From: Pollutimonas harenae
GTDB lineage: Bacteria > Pseudomonadota > Gammaproteobacteria > Burkholderiales > Burkholderiaceae_B
DNA length: 64,000 nucleotides
Reading direction: 5' to 3'
NCBI RefSeq assembly: GCF_004153685.1
Contig: NZ_SDQD01000001.1
Coordinates: forward strand, 992,001-1,056,000
The notes below the pieces were generated by a model. The model saw nothing but the letters and a program-made list of their open reading frames with translations, was not told where the DNA came from and searched no databases. Within the stretch, counting starts at the first letter, position 1; the number at the start of each line of letters is the position of its first letter. Below, piece after piece: positions 8,901-22,453 of the stretch. The translations under genes and the position numbers were made by a program.

Positions 8901-9863
8901 TCAGGCCTCCTTCTTTGCCAGAGCCTTGACCTTGCGCAGGCCTTCGACCAGGCCGCCAGGCAAATAGACGATGACGAGCATGATCAACAAGCCATAGACG
9001 ATCAGATACAAAGAGGGAAACGCCTGCAGGAACTCCAGGCTCTTCAAGTATTCCTGCAGTGAAATCAGCACGGCAGACCCGATGACAGGGCCGGCAATGG
9101 TGCCAATGCCGCCAATCACCGTGACGAAGATCATCTCGACCGACATATGCACGCTGAGCGTCATATCGGGGTCGATGAACTTGTTGTATAGACCGTAGAA
9201 GCCGCCAGCCACGCCGGCCAGGAAGGCGCTGGCAAACAAAGCCTTGCTTTTGACCAGAGTGGAGTTCATACCCATGGCTTCGGCCGAGTCTTCATTTTCG
9301 CGCACGGCGATGAAGGAATAGCCGGTTTTGCTGCGCATCAGCCAGGCGCAAAACAGCGTGATGAGGGTTGCAAGCAGCAATGCCAGGTAAAAATACTCGG
9401 TCTTGTTGAAAATCTGGAAACCCAAGAAGGTGGGCCGTTTCATCAACATGATGCCTTCGCCGCCGTTGGTCACTTCTTTCAGGTTGCGGGCAACAATATG
9501 GATGATTTCCGCAAACGCCAGCGTGCCCAGCGCAAAGTAAGGGCCCTTAAGCCGGAAAATCAGGAAGCCCACGACCAGCGACAGCAGCCCGGCAAGCAGG
9601 CCCCCAATCAGCAGGGTGAGCGCCATATCCAGGTTCAGGCCATTCACGATCAGCATGGAGCTATAGGCGCCTATACCCAGGAACATGGCGTGGCCGAAGG
9701 AGACCTGGCCGGCGTAACCGCCCAGTAAATTCCACGAATGGCCGAGCATGATCCAGATGAGTATCGTAATGACGATAGAGTAGGTATGCAGGTTGGCGAC
9801 CATGGGTACGGTAAGCGCCAATAGTGCCGCTATGACGAGCGTACTGATGAGTGTTGTTTTCAT
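8901..9863 (-). CDS. livM: Branched-chain amino acid type ABC transporter permease LivM
   Basis: Membrane subunit, 320 residues from the ATG at 9863, which has an AAGGA site upstream; the open frame extends seven residues further without support. Eight to ten hydrophobic segments are visible, with LivM family motifs [22 protein letters not shown] and the loop [18 protein letters not shown] (the EAA-like loop that contacts the ATPases). It follows livH by 4 bp. Confidence 0.92.
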   Translation of the reverse strand: MKTTLISTLVIAALLALTVPMVANLHTYSIVITILIWIMLGHSWNLLGGYAGQVSFGHAMFLGIGAYSSMLIVNGLNLDMALTLLIGGLLAGLLSLVVGFLIFRLKGPYFALGTLAFAEIIHIVARNLKEVTNGGEGIMLMKRPTFLGFQIFNKTEYFYLALLLATLITLFCAWLMRSKTGYSFIAVRENEDSAEAMGMNSTLVKSKALFASAFLAGVAGGFYGLYNKFIDPDMTLSVHMSVEMIFVTVIGGIGTIAGPVIGSAVLISLQEYLKSLEFLQAFPSLYLIVYGLLIMLVIVYLPGGLVEGLRKVKALAKKEA

Positions 9864-9867
9864 GGGC

Positions 9868-10743
9868 TTATATCCTTCGGCCAAACAAACCTTGCGGCCG
9901 ATACAGCAATACCAGCAGGAAGATCACCAATCCGAATACATCGCGGTAGGCAGTGCCGCCGGGAATATAGGTGGCGCCCAGGCTCTCGGTCACGCCCAGC
10001 ACCAGGCCGCCCAGGGCCGCGCCGGGAATACTGCCCATGCCGCCCAGCACCACAATTACAAAGGCCTTGACCAAGAAAAGCGCGCCTATGCTGGCGTAAA
10101 TCGGGTAGGTGGTGGACAACACACTGCCGGCAATGCCGGCAAACACAGCGCCCAGGCCAAAGGTAATACCCGAAATAAAGGGTACGTTGATACCCACGAT
10201 ACGGGCCGCCATGGGCTGCTGGGCGGCCGCGCGCATGGCAAGGCCAGTGTTGGTTTTCTTGAGGAACACGCTAAGCAGAAAGATCAGCAGCGCAGTCAGG
10301 AAGAACCCGGTCAGCAGCGAGGCGTTGAAGTTGATACCCCCGATGGTCCAGATGCGGTTCTCCCAATAAAGGCTTTCACCTGTCAGGCGTGAAAAATTGG
10401 GACCGAGGAAATAGGGTAAGGCGGCCACGTTGACCAGCAGAATGCTGGCGCCCGCAGTCAGCAGCAGGGTGTTTTCTTCGCCGGCCTTCTGGGCCTTGGA
10501 TACAAAGGCGCTGTACAGAAAGTAGCCAATACAGAAGCAGACGGGGGCGGTGATCAGGATGCCGATGAAAGGATCCAGTCCCAGCTTCTGGAACATGAAA
10601 TAACTGGTGAACATGCCAATCATGACAAATTCACCGTGCGTCATATTGATGACGCGCATGACGCCGAATATCAGCGTCAGTCCCAGGGCGATGATGGCGT
10701 ATACGCCGCCTATCATCAGCCCATCGAATAAGGTTTGAATCAT
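9868..10743 (-). CDS. livH: Branched-chain amino acid type ABC transporter permease LivH
   Basis: Partner permease to LivM, 291 residues. I chose the ATG at 10743 (MIQTLFDGLMIGGVYAIIAL) because it has a GGAG site and matches the family N-terminus; the 48 extra residues of the longer frame look non-coding. Motifs include MRVINMTHGEFVMIGMF and RAAAQQPMAARIVGIN. It is separated from livK by 194 bp holding a hairpin that may lower expression of the permease and ATPase genes relative to the binding protein. Confidence 0.92.
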   Translation of the reverse strand: MIQTLFDGLMIGGVYAIIALGLTLIFGVMRVINMTHGEFVMIGMFTSYFMFQKLGLDPFIGILITAPVCFCIGYFLYSAFVSKAQKAGEENTLLLTAGASILLVNVAALPYFLGPNFSRLTGESLYWENRIWTIGGINFNASLLTGFFLTALLIFLLSVFLKKTNTGLAMRAAAQQPMAARIVGINVPFISGITFGLGAVFAGIAGSVLSTTYPIYASIGALFLVKAFVIVVLGGMGSIPGAALGGLVLGVTESLGATYIPGGTAYRDVFGLVIFLLVLLYRPQGLFGRRI

Positions 10744-10865
10744 CCAGGTGACTCCAGCTAGTGTTGCTTGCGGCAGGCGCCGTTGCCTGAAGCCAGTTGC
10801 AGGTTCAGGTGTGGCCGTGCTTGTGCGGTACGGTGATCGCACCGAAGCCCGAAGTAGTGGGTAAA

Positions 10866-10900
10866 AAACGAAAGATGGTGCGCCCAACCGCGCGCACCAT
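10866..10900 (-). terminator. Intercistronic hairpin between livK and livH, candidate partial terminator
   Basis: Stem ATGGTGCGC / GCGCACCAT (9 bp) with an 8-nt loop. On the minus strand it is followed by CTTTCGTTTTTT. It lies 38 bp after the livK stop. Such hairpins commonly protect or partly terminate the binding-protein mRNA, giving more SBP than transporter. Confidence 0.7.
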
Positions 10901-10937
10901 TCAGGACAGCCGGCAGCTTATGTGCCGGCGTACGGGA

Positions 10938-12113
10938 TTACTTCCAGCCCTTGAACTTGACCAGTTCCTGTTGAGCGGCATCTTTGGGGTAGACCGTAAT
11001 CATCTTGCCGCCTATCCATTGCGACAGGTCGGTCATGGCACGGTTCTGATTGGTGTAGCCATCGAAGTCTTCGAATTTCACCGGTCCAAAAATCGTCTTC
11101 ATGTCGGTCGCTGCCAGAGCGTCGCGCACCGAGTCGCGGTCCAGCTTTTCGGCGCGGCCCAGTGCGTCGGCCAGCACATAGATGGCGGTATAGCCTTCAA
11201 TTTCGTGCTCGCCAGGAGCGTGGCCATAGGTTTTGTTGAAGGTATCGTAGAAGGTGTGGAAGGCATCCTGGCTGCGATCGCCGTGCCATGGGCCGGCGGT
11301 CAGCACGGTTTCAGACAAAGCACCAGCCTGGTCGGCAAAACCCTGAATGGAGTGGCCTGCGCCTGTACCCACGAACATCTCGGGCGACAAGCCGGCTTCC
11401 TTGGCAGCCTTGATCAACTGAGTGGCGTCGTTATCGTCGCCCGCCGTCATGATGACGACTTGGGGCTCGGCGTCTTTGGCGCGCGTCATGATGGGTTTCA
11501 GGTCGAGCTCGCCAGCCTTGTACTTGATGACCGAATAATCGATACCGGCTTTCTTCATGTAGTCTTTCAGGCCGTATTCGTACACCGCTTCACCGTAGGC
11601 ATTGTCGACGTTGACGTGCACAACGTTCTTGGGCGGGTTCTCGTCAAAATAGGCTTTCAGCGAGTTGGTGTACATGCCCGCAGTGGGGTTCATGCGGAAT
11701 ACGTACTCGTAGTCTGAGCGCGTGGCCAGGTCGCTGGAACCGTGGTCAATGAGGTAGGGAATCTGGTTTTCTTCGGCGACCTGGGCTTCAACCAGCGTAA
11801 CGCCGGACGAGCGTCCACCAGTCAGGACCAGGATGTTTTCGTCGGACACCAGCTTTTCAGTGGCGGTCTTGCCGATCTGCGGTTTTTCCTGCGAGTCCTC
11901 GATCACGAGTTCCAGCTTCTTGCCATTGACACCGCCTGCTTCGTTGATTTCCTTGACGGCCATGGTGTAGGCCTGCTGGAATTTCTCGCCAAACACGGCA
12001 GCGTTGCCGGTCATGGGCAAGACGGCACCAATCTTGATGACATCATCGGCTGCTGCGGCAGGCATGCTGAATGCCGCAGCAATCAAGCTGGCAAGTACGA
12101 ATTTCTTTTGCAT
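10938..12113 (-). CDS. livK: Branched-chain amino acid type periplasmic substrate-binding protein
   Basis: Type I periplasmic binding protein (391 residues) that captures the substrate for LivHMGF. A signal peptide (MQKKFVLASLIAAAFSMPAAAA) is followed by IKIGAVLPMTGNAAVFGE, the usual start of the family. The ligand-site stretch LTGGRSSGVTLVEAQVAEE is present. The ATG has an AGGAG site 9 bp upstream. It is the first gene of the operon, and a TATAAT box lies about 100 bp upstream. The true ligand is undetermined; livK is used as a family label. Confidence 0.9.
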   Translation of the reverse strand: MQKKFVLASLIAAAFSMPAAAADDVIKIGAVLPMTGNAAVFGEKFQQAYTMAVKEINEAGGVNGKKLELVIEDSQEKPQIGKTATEKLVSDENILVLTGGRSSGVTLVEAQVAEENQIPYLIDHGSSDLATRSDYEYVFRMNPTAGMYTNSLKAYFDENPPKNVVHVNVDNAYGEAVYEYGLKDYMKKAGIDYSVIKYKAGELDLKPIMTRAKDAEPQVVIMTAGDDNDATQLIKAAKEAGLSPEMFVGTGAGHSIQGFADQAGALSETVLTAGPWHGDRSQDAFHTFYDTFNKTYGHAPGEHEIEGYTAIYVLADALGRAEKLDRDSVRDALAATDMKTIFGPVKFEDFDGYTNQNRAMTDLSQWIGGKMITVYPKDAAQQELVKFKGWK

Positions 12114-12135
12114 TTCCGAGAACTCCTTCTGCGTG

Positions 12136-12247
12136 CATGGCGTTAACAGCCATGACTAAGCTGGACGAACTTGCGAGCAAGAATCGTCCATAAATGAAAT
12201 ACTTTGTGAAATTTCATTATACGTAAGGGGATACAGCTAAATGTCAG
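12136..12247 (-). promoter_or_regulatory. livK promoter region with palindromes
   Basis: On the minus strand a perfect TATAAT lies at 12216-12221, with CTGACA at 12242-12247 (20-bp spacer) as a weak -35. An inverted repeat ATGAAAT...ATTTCAT (12194-12217) overlaps the -10 and start region and could be an operator. A second palindrome, CATGGC/GCCATG (12136-12154), lies in the leader. No regulator can be assigned. Confidence 0.5.
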
Positions 12248-12283
12248 CTTGGCTTTCGAATCGGCAAAGCCAGGCTTCCAGAA

Positions 12284-12316
12284 ATCCAAACAGCCGCGGG
12301 CTGCGGCTGTTTGGAT
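12284..12316 (-). terminator. Terminator after gltD
   Basis: A perfect 14-bp stem (ATCCAAACAGCCGC / GCGGCTGTTTGGAT) with a 5-nt loop, 25 bp after the gltD stop, followed on the minus strand by TTCTGG. The T-run is weak, but the stem is strong and correctly placed. Confidence 0.7.
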
Positions 12317-12341
12317 GGTCGAAAGGATGAAGTCCTGTCGT

Positions 12342-13805
12342 TTAGCGCGGCAGTACCGTGCTTCCCATCAGGAACTCGTCGACCGCGCGGGCACACTGGC
12401 GGCCTTCACGTATGGCCCAGACCACCAGCGACTGTCCGCGCCGCATGTCGCCTGCCGCAAATACTTTAGCGACATTGGTGGCGTAGTCGTCGGTATTGGC
12501 GCGAGCATTGCCGCGTGCGTCCAGGTCGATCCCGAATGCGTCGAGCACGTTTCTGACAGGCGAAACAAAGCCCATGGCCAGCAAGACCAGGTCAGCCGGC
12601 AGTTCAAACTGCGAGCCTTCGACTTCACGCATTTTCAGTTGGCCGGTGGCCTTGTCCTTGAACCATTCGACACGCGCGGCCACCAGCTTTTCGACCTTGC
12701 CTGCGCTGCCTTCGAAGGTTTTGGTAGCCACCGCCCAGTCGCGTTCGCAGCCTTCCTCGTGTGAAGATGAGCTGCGCAGCTTGATGGGCCAGTAGGGCCA
12801 GGTCAGGGGTTTGTCCTCGGTCTCGGGGGCTTTGGACATCAGCTCGAACTGAGTGACCGAAGCCGCGCCCTGGCGATTGCTTGTGCCTACGCAGTCGGAC
12901 CCGGTATCACCACCGCCGATGACAATGACGTGCTTGCCTGTGGCGGTAATCTGCTTGCTCAGACGATCGCCATTGGTGACCTTGTTTTGCTGGCGCAGAA
13001 AGTCCATGGCAAAGTGGACGCCACGCAACTCGCGCCCGGGCACGGGCAGGTCACGGGGAGTTTCCGAGCCGCCCGACAGCACGATGGCATCGAATTCGTC
13101 TTGTAGCGATTCGGGTGTGCGAACGGTCAGGCCGTCTTCGGCGTGTTCATGCGCACCCACATAAGTAGAGGGGCAGAACTCCACGCCTTCGGCTTCCATT
13201 TGCGCCAGACGGCGGTCTATATGGCTTTTCTCCAGCTTGAAGTCGGGAATGCCATAGCGCAACAGGCCGCCTATGCGATTGCTTTTCTCGAATACGGTGA
13301 CCGAATGGCCAGCGCGGGCCAGTTGTTGTGCGCAGGCCAGACCAGCAGGGCCCGAGCCGACCACGGCGACCTTCTTGCCCGTCTTGCGGCTGGGTGGCTG
13401 GGGCGTTACCCAGCCCTGTGACCAGCCCTTGTCGATAATGGCGTGCTCGATAGATTTGATGCCCACCGCATCGTTGTTGATGTTCAGGGTACAGGCGGCC
13501 TCGCAGGGGGCGGGGCACACGCGTCCGGTGAACTCGGGGAAGTTGTTGGTGGAATGCAGTACGTCGAGTGCGCTGCGCCAATCCTGCTTGTAAACCAGAT
13601 CGTTCCAGTCGGGAATGATGTTGTTGACCGGACAGCCGCTGGTGCAAAACGGAATGCCGCAGTCCATGCAGCGCGCGCCCTGCTGCTTGGCCTCGGCATC
13701 GCTCAGGGTGTTGACGAATTCATTCCAGTGCTTCAGACGTGCCTGGGGTGCCTCGTAGGTTTCTTTTACGCGTTGAAACTCAAGAAAGCCGGTAATTTTG
13801 CCCAT
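12342..13805 (-). CDS. gltD: Glutamate synthase [NADPH] small subunit
   Basis: Supplies electrons from NADPH to GltB for making glutamate from glutamine and 2-oxoglutarate. It has 487 residues from [12 protein letters not shown] at 13805; the longer frame adds 16 unsupported residues. The N-terminal Fe-S region has [17 protein letters not shown] and [11 protein letters not shown]. The FAD site is [20 protein letters not shown], and the NADPH site is [17 protein letters not shown]. It starts 11 bp after gltB and forms one operon with it. Confidence 0.97.
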   Translation of the reverse strand: MGKITGFLEFQRVKETYEAPQARLKHWNEFVNTLSDAEAKQQGARCMDCGIPFCTSGCPVNNIIPDWNDLVYKQDWRSALDVLHSTNNFPEFTGRVCPAPCEAACTLNINNDAVGIKSIEHAIIDKGWSQGWVTPQPPSRKTGKKVAVVGSGPAGLACAQQLARAGHSVTVFEKSNRIGGLLRYGIPDFKLEKSHIDRRLAQMEAEGVEFCPSTYVGAHEHAEDGLTVRTPESLQDEFDAIVLSGGSETPRDLPVPGRELRGVHFAMDFLRQQNKVTNGDRLSKQITATGKHVIVIGGGDTGSDCVGTSNRQGAASVTQFELMSKAPETEDKPLTWPYWPIKLRSSSSHEEGCERDWAVATKTFEGSAGKVEKLVAARVEWFKDKATGQLKMREVEGSQFELPADLVLLAMGFVSPVRNVLDAFGIDLDARGNARANTDDYATNVAKVFAAGDMRRGQSLVVWAIREGRQCARAVDEFLMGSTVLPR

Positions 13806-13816
13806 GTTCGTTTTCC

Positions 13817-18523
<4,707 letters not shown>

Positions 18524-18792
18524 GGCAGGCTCGCTAATGGTGCAGTGCAAGAGTGAAACAATACTGCTAACTGGGGAGGCTGCGCAATAAAAATAAATGG
18601 GGTGCGTCCCTTATTTATATATGGATATTTTTGTAATTTTTAAATTGGGGACGCATCTATTTCATTATTTAATCGAATATTTTTTGTTGTGTGTTTTTCT
18701 ATTCCTGGTATATGAAGGAGGTGTGGAGTAGATTTTTGGAGTGATTTTGCTGTGGTATTTATTGTGGTGTTTGTTGTATTGCCAGTCATTTT
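18524..18792. other. AT-rich intergenic region upstream of gltB
   Basis: A non-coding 269-bp stretch, strikingly AT-rich against its neighbours, that must contain the gltB leader and probably its promoter. The only clear structure is the imperfect inverted repeat at 18601-18657, listed separately. I see no convincing ORF, and the open frames across it have no ribosome-binding sites or recognisable domains. Confidence 0.6.
18601..18657. repeat. Imperfect 17-bp inverted repeat in the gltB leader
   Basis: GGTGCGTCCCTTATTTA (18601-18617) pairs with TAAATTGGGGACGCATC (18641-18657) at 14 of 17 positions across a 23-nt AT-rich loop. It could be a protein site, a transcript hairpin in the gltB leader, or the remnant of a small repeat element. 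Nothing in the window identifies which. Confidence 0.6.
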
Positions 18793-19056
18793 CTAGCCTT
18801 TCCATTGCTGCTAACACGCTGGCTGTCTCCGGGCGGACTGGGCCAGCACGGCGTGCTTGCTTCCGCAGCTTCCTTGTCCAGCCGGGCGGCGGGAGAACTC
18901 GCGTCGTCGGGCCAGTGGCCCGAAAGCCGACGCTTGAACAGCTCCCGCCTTGCCTCCCGTCCGGACAAGGAAGCTGCGGCGCACGCCTAACCGCTGGCCC
19001 AGCCCGCCCGGAGACAGCCAGCTGTATAGAGTAATTAGCGGGAAAGGCTTTGCTAG
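18793..19056. repeat. Very long imperfect palindrome (about 260 bp), non-coding
   Basis: The two halves are near reverse complements around a centre at about 18915 (GGGCC AGT GGCCC). The best-matched blocks are 18819-18847 against 18993-19021, with one mismatch in the shared GGCTGTCTCCGGGCGG-type segment, and 18863-18879 against 18963-18979, with identical CGCAGCTTCCTTGTCC. Outer blocks at 18793-18804 and 19042-19056 also pair. Arms differ mainly by small insertions. The GC-rich element sits in AT-rich surroundings. No coding frame is credible. It may be a mobile or multicopy palindromic element or a structured RNA. Confidence 0.75.
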
Positions 19057-19101
19057 TCGTGTATAGCCAAAAGTGCTTTGTGGCGAAAGCGTCTGCCTGG
19101 G

Positions 19102-19500
19102 CTATTCCTCGACGATGGTTTCGTGCTCGGCGGGGAGGATGATTTCGAGCAGTTCGCAGTCGTCCGACCAGCCAATGACGGTGTGCTTGATGTTGGGCGG
19201 TTGCACCCAACAGGAGCCTTCTTTCATGGTGTGGATGCCTTCGCCTTCGAAATCCGTCTTGAACCAGCCTTTTAGTACGTACACAAGCTGGAGTTGGATA
19301 TCGTGACGATGACGTTCGCTGAAGGCCTCTGAAAATGGTGCCGTCATTCTGATGACGTGCGCCGTGGCCGCACCGTTGGTCGCCAGGGCCACGCCCAGGT
19401 CGCGGTAGCTGGAATAGCTGCGCAGCCCGCCGGTTTTGAAGTCGTCTTCGTTAAAGTGGCTGACGGAAAAGCGCTGTTCGCTTGAAGTGTCGGCTGCCAT
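19102..19500 (-). CDS. Cupin-domain protein
   Basis: Single-domain cupin, 132 residues, started at 19500 because of a strong AAGGAG site. Cupin motif 1 is visible as RHRHDIQLQLVYVLKGWFKTD, with the metal-type His pair, and motif 2 as PPNIKHTVIGWSDDCELLEI. The fold is used by dioxygenases, isomerases and sensor proteins; no specific activity can be assigned. It is monocistronic on the minus strand, downstream of the DUF1905 gene. Confidence 0.8.
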   Translation of the reverse strand: MAADTSSEQRFSVSHFNEDDFKTGGLRSYSSYRDLGVALATNGAATAHVIRMTAPFSEAFSERHRHDIQLQLVYVLKGWFKTDFEGEGIHTMKEGSCWVQPPNIKHTVIGWSDDCELLEIILPAEHETIVEE

Positions 19501-19590
19501 ATTGAGCTCCTTTTGCTTTGCTGTTGTCTCTGGCTTCCAGCATAGCACCCGACGTGGCGGCGAGCGCACCGTTTGTGCGGATTTGTGCCG

Positions 19591-20124
19591 TTAAGTATCG
19601 GCCTTGGGCGCGCTAAGGCTTTTGCTGTAATAGCCCGATGGATCAAAGCAGCAAACCCGCTTCTTGCCCGATGCGAGCATGTCGCAGGCGTTTTCGACTC
19701 GGCGGGCCCGCGTCTTGGCCTGCTTGGCGGATTCTATCCAATGGATCCAGTCGATGCGGGCGATGGTTGTGGTGGCGTCCCAGGTGGATTTGGCGGCTGA
19801 AGACGCGGCAAGGCCGTCCCGCAAGTCTTCGGGGACAGGCGGTTCCAGCTCTGCGGGCGAAGGTATCAGCTCGACGGTTACCGTGTCGCCGGGCACCGCG
19901 TTGGCCGAGTCTTGCAAGGTCTGGTCAAGCTTGAGCCAGTGGCTGAGCTGGCCGTCTGGTTCTAACATGGCCTGAAAAGCGTAGCCGTTGATAGTCCCTT
20001 CTACCGACGTTCTGCCGCGGCGGGGCAGCGCGTCGCTGATCTCTTTGGGCAAGACAAGAAATGCCCATGCGTCGTCGTTGGTGGCGTGGGCGGAACGGAG
20101 TAGTTTGGTCTGGAAGGTCGGCAT
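19591..20124 (-). CDS. DUF1905 / YdeI (OmpD-associated)-like protein
   Basis: 177 residues in two parts. Residues 1-90 match the DUF1905 beta-barrel pattern (VEGTINGYAFQAMLEPDGQ...HWLKLD). Residues 95-177 match the YdeI/OmpD-associated C-terminal helical domain (IDWIHWIESAKQAKTRARRV, then a conserved Cys-rich KKRVCCFDPSGYY). The biochemical role of this combination is unknown; homologues are sometimes linked to stress or peptide resistance. It lies 90 bp upstream of the cupin gene. Confidence 0.72.
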   Translation of the reverse strand: MPTFQTKLLRSAHATNDDAWAFLVLPKEISDALPRRGRTSVEGTINGYAFQAMLEPDGQLSHWLKLDQTLQDSANAVPGDTVTVELIPSPAELEPPVPEDLRDGLAASSAAKSTWDATTTIARIDWIHWIESAKQAKTRARRVENACDMLASGKKRVCCFDPSGYYSKSLSAPKADT

Positions 20125-20284
20125 GTTCTTACTACTTGGTCAATGTTGAGAACTGGCAAAGCTGCCTGGCATTGTGCTCAGACGCCGCTCGCGGACTGCA
20201 ATGTCGATGTCAGTGTAAAACTCCGCATTTTCCTGGTAAAGAGTTTCGGTTGGATTTCATTGTCCAGAGGTGCGAAACTGACCC

Positions 20285-20908
20285 CTAGCACGCGCTCAAT
20301 GCTTTCGACGATGTACGGTTTGAAGCGTTTTCTCGAACAAGGGTCGAAAGAAGCGTGGCAATCACACCCTCGTACGTCTTGGTGCCCGCTTTGGTATCGC
20401 AAGCCAGCGCGGCGCGATCGAACATCGCAGATATCAGGTCAGCATAAGCATCTACTTCTGCGCTTGGAGTATCTGTCCCAAGCGCATCCCTGATACCGCA
20501 ACGCAGTTCCCTTCCGCCTGTTTGCAGATCGATTCGCCGCATCTCATCGGGACCAAGAACTGCAGGCCCCTCGATGAGCATTAACCGCACACGGCCGGGG
20601 CTCTGCATTGCGTGGAAATAAGCCTTTGCGCCATGCAGCAGCGCGTCCATAGGCGTTTCAGCGTTCAAGGATTTGGCTTCAATCTCTTTGGCTATCTGCG
20701 ATGCTTCCGACTCTACGACGGCCTGAAACAGCGCCTGCTTGTCTTTGAAGTGATGGTACAGCGCCCCACGTGTTACACCAGCTCGCTCGACTACTTCGGG
20801 CGTTCCCGTTGCTGCGTAACCTTTCTCGAAAAATAGCGTACGCGCTGCGGCAAGCAGTGCCCCGCGAGTTTCCTGACTACGGTCTAGGTTTGATCTTCTT
20901 TCTTGCAT
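20285..20908 (-). CDS. TetR family transcriptional regulator
   Basis: 207-residue repressor. The N-terminal HTH shows the TetR pattern: TRGALLAAARTLFFEKGYAA, then ERAGVTRGALYHHFKDKQAL. The C-terminal ligand domain is variable, with a TetR_C-type helix bundle. Its start codon lies inside an inverted repeat, and a second related repeat lies 32 bp away beside the divergent VOC gene. Autorepression plus control of that neighbour is therefore likely. The ligand is unknown. Confidence 0.9.
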   Translation of the reverse strand: MQERRSNLDRSQETRGALLAAARTLFFEKGYAATGTPEVVERAGVTRGALYHHFKDKQALFQAVVESEASQIAKEIEAKSLNAETPMDALLHGAKAYFHAMQSPGRVRLMLIEGPAVLGPDEMRRIDLQTGGRELRCGIRDALGTDTPSAEVDAYADLISAMFDRAALACDTKAGTKTYEGVIATLLSTLVRENASNRTSSKALSAC

Positions 20909-20954
20909 ACAAACAGCCTGTATGTTAATTTATCACTGACATACACATTGTATG
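20906..20954. promoter_or_regulatory. Paired operator-like palindromes between tetR and the VOC gene
   Basis: Site 1 is CATACA-7 nt-TGTATG at 20906-20924 and overlaps the tetR start codon. Site 2 is CATAC-ACATT-GTATG at 20940-20954. Their centres are 32 bp apart, about three helical turns, and the half-sites share CATAC. This is what a TetR regulator controlling both divergent genes would use. Binding is inferred. Confidence 0.7.
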
Positions 20955-20978
20955 TTTTTTAATGAGAGAGCGAAATCA

Positions 20979-21392
20979 ATGAAGCTGACACAGTATTATC
21001 CCGTGCTCATGGTGGCTGACGTTTCAGAGGTCAGCAGCTTTTATCAAGCACATTTTGGATTCAGGCCGCTTTTCGAAAGCGACTGGTACGTACACCTGCA
21101 GTCCGTTGAGGACGAGAACGTTAATCTAGCTATTCTTGATGGCGACCACGATACGATCCCCGAGGCGGCACGCGGCCGCGTCAGCGGAATGCTGTTGAAT
21201 TTTGAAGTGGCGGACATAGATGCGATATACGATGAGTTGAAGGCTAAAGGCCTGCCGATCTTACTTCAGCTGCGCGACGAGCCTTTTGGTCAGCGGCACT
21301 TTATAACGCGGGATCCCAGTGGCGTCCTGATCGACATCATCAAACCTATTCCGCCTAGCGAGGAGTTTCTTGCTCAATTCGCGGTCGCATAA
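20979..21392 (+). CDS. VOC (glyoxalase/bleomycin-resistance fold) protein
   Basis: 137 residues from the ATG at 20979, preceded by a GAGAG site. One vicinal-oxygen-chelate unit pair is seen: [22 protein letters not shown] at the N-terminus and [20 protein letters not shown] at the C-terminus. VOC proteins include lyases, dioxygenases and antibiotic-binding proteins; the substrate is not deducible. It is divergent from tetR and likely under its control. Its 3' end overlaps that of the LysR gene by 19 bp. Confidence 0.82.
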   Translation: MKLTQYYPVLMVADVSEVSSFYQAHFGFRPLFESDWYVHLQSVEDENVNLAILDGDHDTIPEAARGRVSGMLLNFEVADIDAIYDELKAKGLPILLQLRDEPFGQRHFITRDPSGVLIDIIKPIPPSEEFLAQFAVA

Positions 21393-22303
21393 AACGAGTT
21401 CCTTTCACGCTGCGCCATCAGCTCAACCATCCAGTCAATGAACACCCGTAGTTTTGCACTGACGTGCCGGTTGGGCGGGAACGCAATGTGCAGCGGTATT
21501 GGGTCGAGCTGCCAATCGGTAAAGATCGGGATGAGTTCGCCGCGTGCCACCGACGCGTTGGCCATGTATTCGGGCAGCCAAAGCATACCGATGCCGGCCA
21601 GCCCTGCTGCAAGGTAGGCATTGCCGTCATCAACCACCAGGTCTTGTCGGCCTTGCAGGCTAACGCTGACGCCATTGCGGCTAAGGGTATGCGGAAAAAG
21701 CCGACGGGTGCGCGACCACGAGAAGCCAACGATACGATGATGGGAGCCGTCGAGTTCGCTGGGATGGGCGGGCAGGCCTGCCCGCGCCAGGTATTTGGGC
21801 GCTGCATACGCGCCCAGCGGCACGTCTCCTATATGGCGTGCCACCAGCGACTGATGGGTGATCTCACCGCCGCGCACCACGCAATCCACGTTTTCGTCGA
21901 TCAAGTCTACGATGCGGTCGCTGACGCCCAGGTGCAGCTGGATGTCGGGATACTTGGCCTGGAACGCCGGCAAAGCGGGAATCAGTATCATGCTGGCGAA
22001 GGGGCTAGGCACGTCCACTCGTAGTCGGCCGCGGGGCAGTGCCGATGCGCTGGACAGGCTGGTTTCGGCGTCATCCATGTCGACCAGCAGTCGCGACACG
22101 CGTTCATAATAGGCGGCGCCGTCGGCGGTCACGTTGACCTTGCGGGTGGTTCGATTCAGCAACTTGACGCGTAGGCGGGCCTCGAGTTGCTGTACCAGTT
22201 GTGTGACGCTGGTCCGGCTCATGTGCAGGGTTTCGGCGGCCTTGGTAAAGCTGCCAGTTTCCACTACACGGGCAAAGGCCTGCATCGCATCGAAACGGTC
22301 CAT
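21374..22303 (-). CDS. LysR family transcriptional regulator
   Basis: 309 residues from [20 protein letters not shown] at 22303 (the in-frame ATG at 22309 is equally possible). The HTH is [22 protein letters not shown], followed by the linker [12 protein letters not shown] and a LysR substrate domain. It resembles the PA2206/DsdC-like subgroup that ends close after the effector domain. It is divergent from the ridA-like gene, which it may regulate, and converges on the VOC gene with overlapping ends. Confidence 0.9.
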   Translation of the reverse strand: MDRFDAMQAFARVVETGSFTKAAETLHMSRTSVTQLVQQLEARLRVKLLNRTTRKVNVTADGAAYYERVSRLLVDMDDAETSLSSASALPRGRLRVDVPSPFASMILIPALPAFQAKYPDIQLHLGVSDRIVDLIDENVDCVVRGGEITHQSLVARHIGDVPLGAYAAPKYLARAGLPAHPSELDGSHHRIVGFSWSRTRRLFPHTLSRNGVSVSLQGRQDLVVDDGNAYLAAGLAGIGMLWLPEYMANASVARGELIPIFTDWQLDPIPLHIAFPPNRHVSAKLRVFIDWMVELMAQRERNSFYATAN

Positions 22304-22453
22304 CGGCATACCTCTGTGGTTTTGATTGTTTGGGTTCTGCAAACAATGTTGAGTGGGATTGCCAGTTTATCTGCGTAGTGCCCTTCGTTAAAGTTTGCTT
22401 CATGACGCAGCCGGCCAATGTTGGCCACTGCCACTGTTAATGGAGTGTATTTG

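Noticed and set aside
18665-19210. Long open frames across the palindrome (minus strand 18665-19210, plus strand 18741-19034 and 18805-18990)
   Set aside because: Their similar-looking translations on both strands come from the palindrome itself. There is no ribosome-binding site and no recognisable domain, and the outer parts are low-complexity AT-rich sequence.
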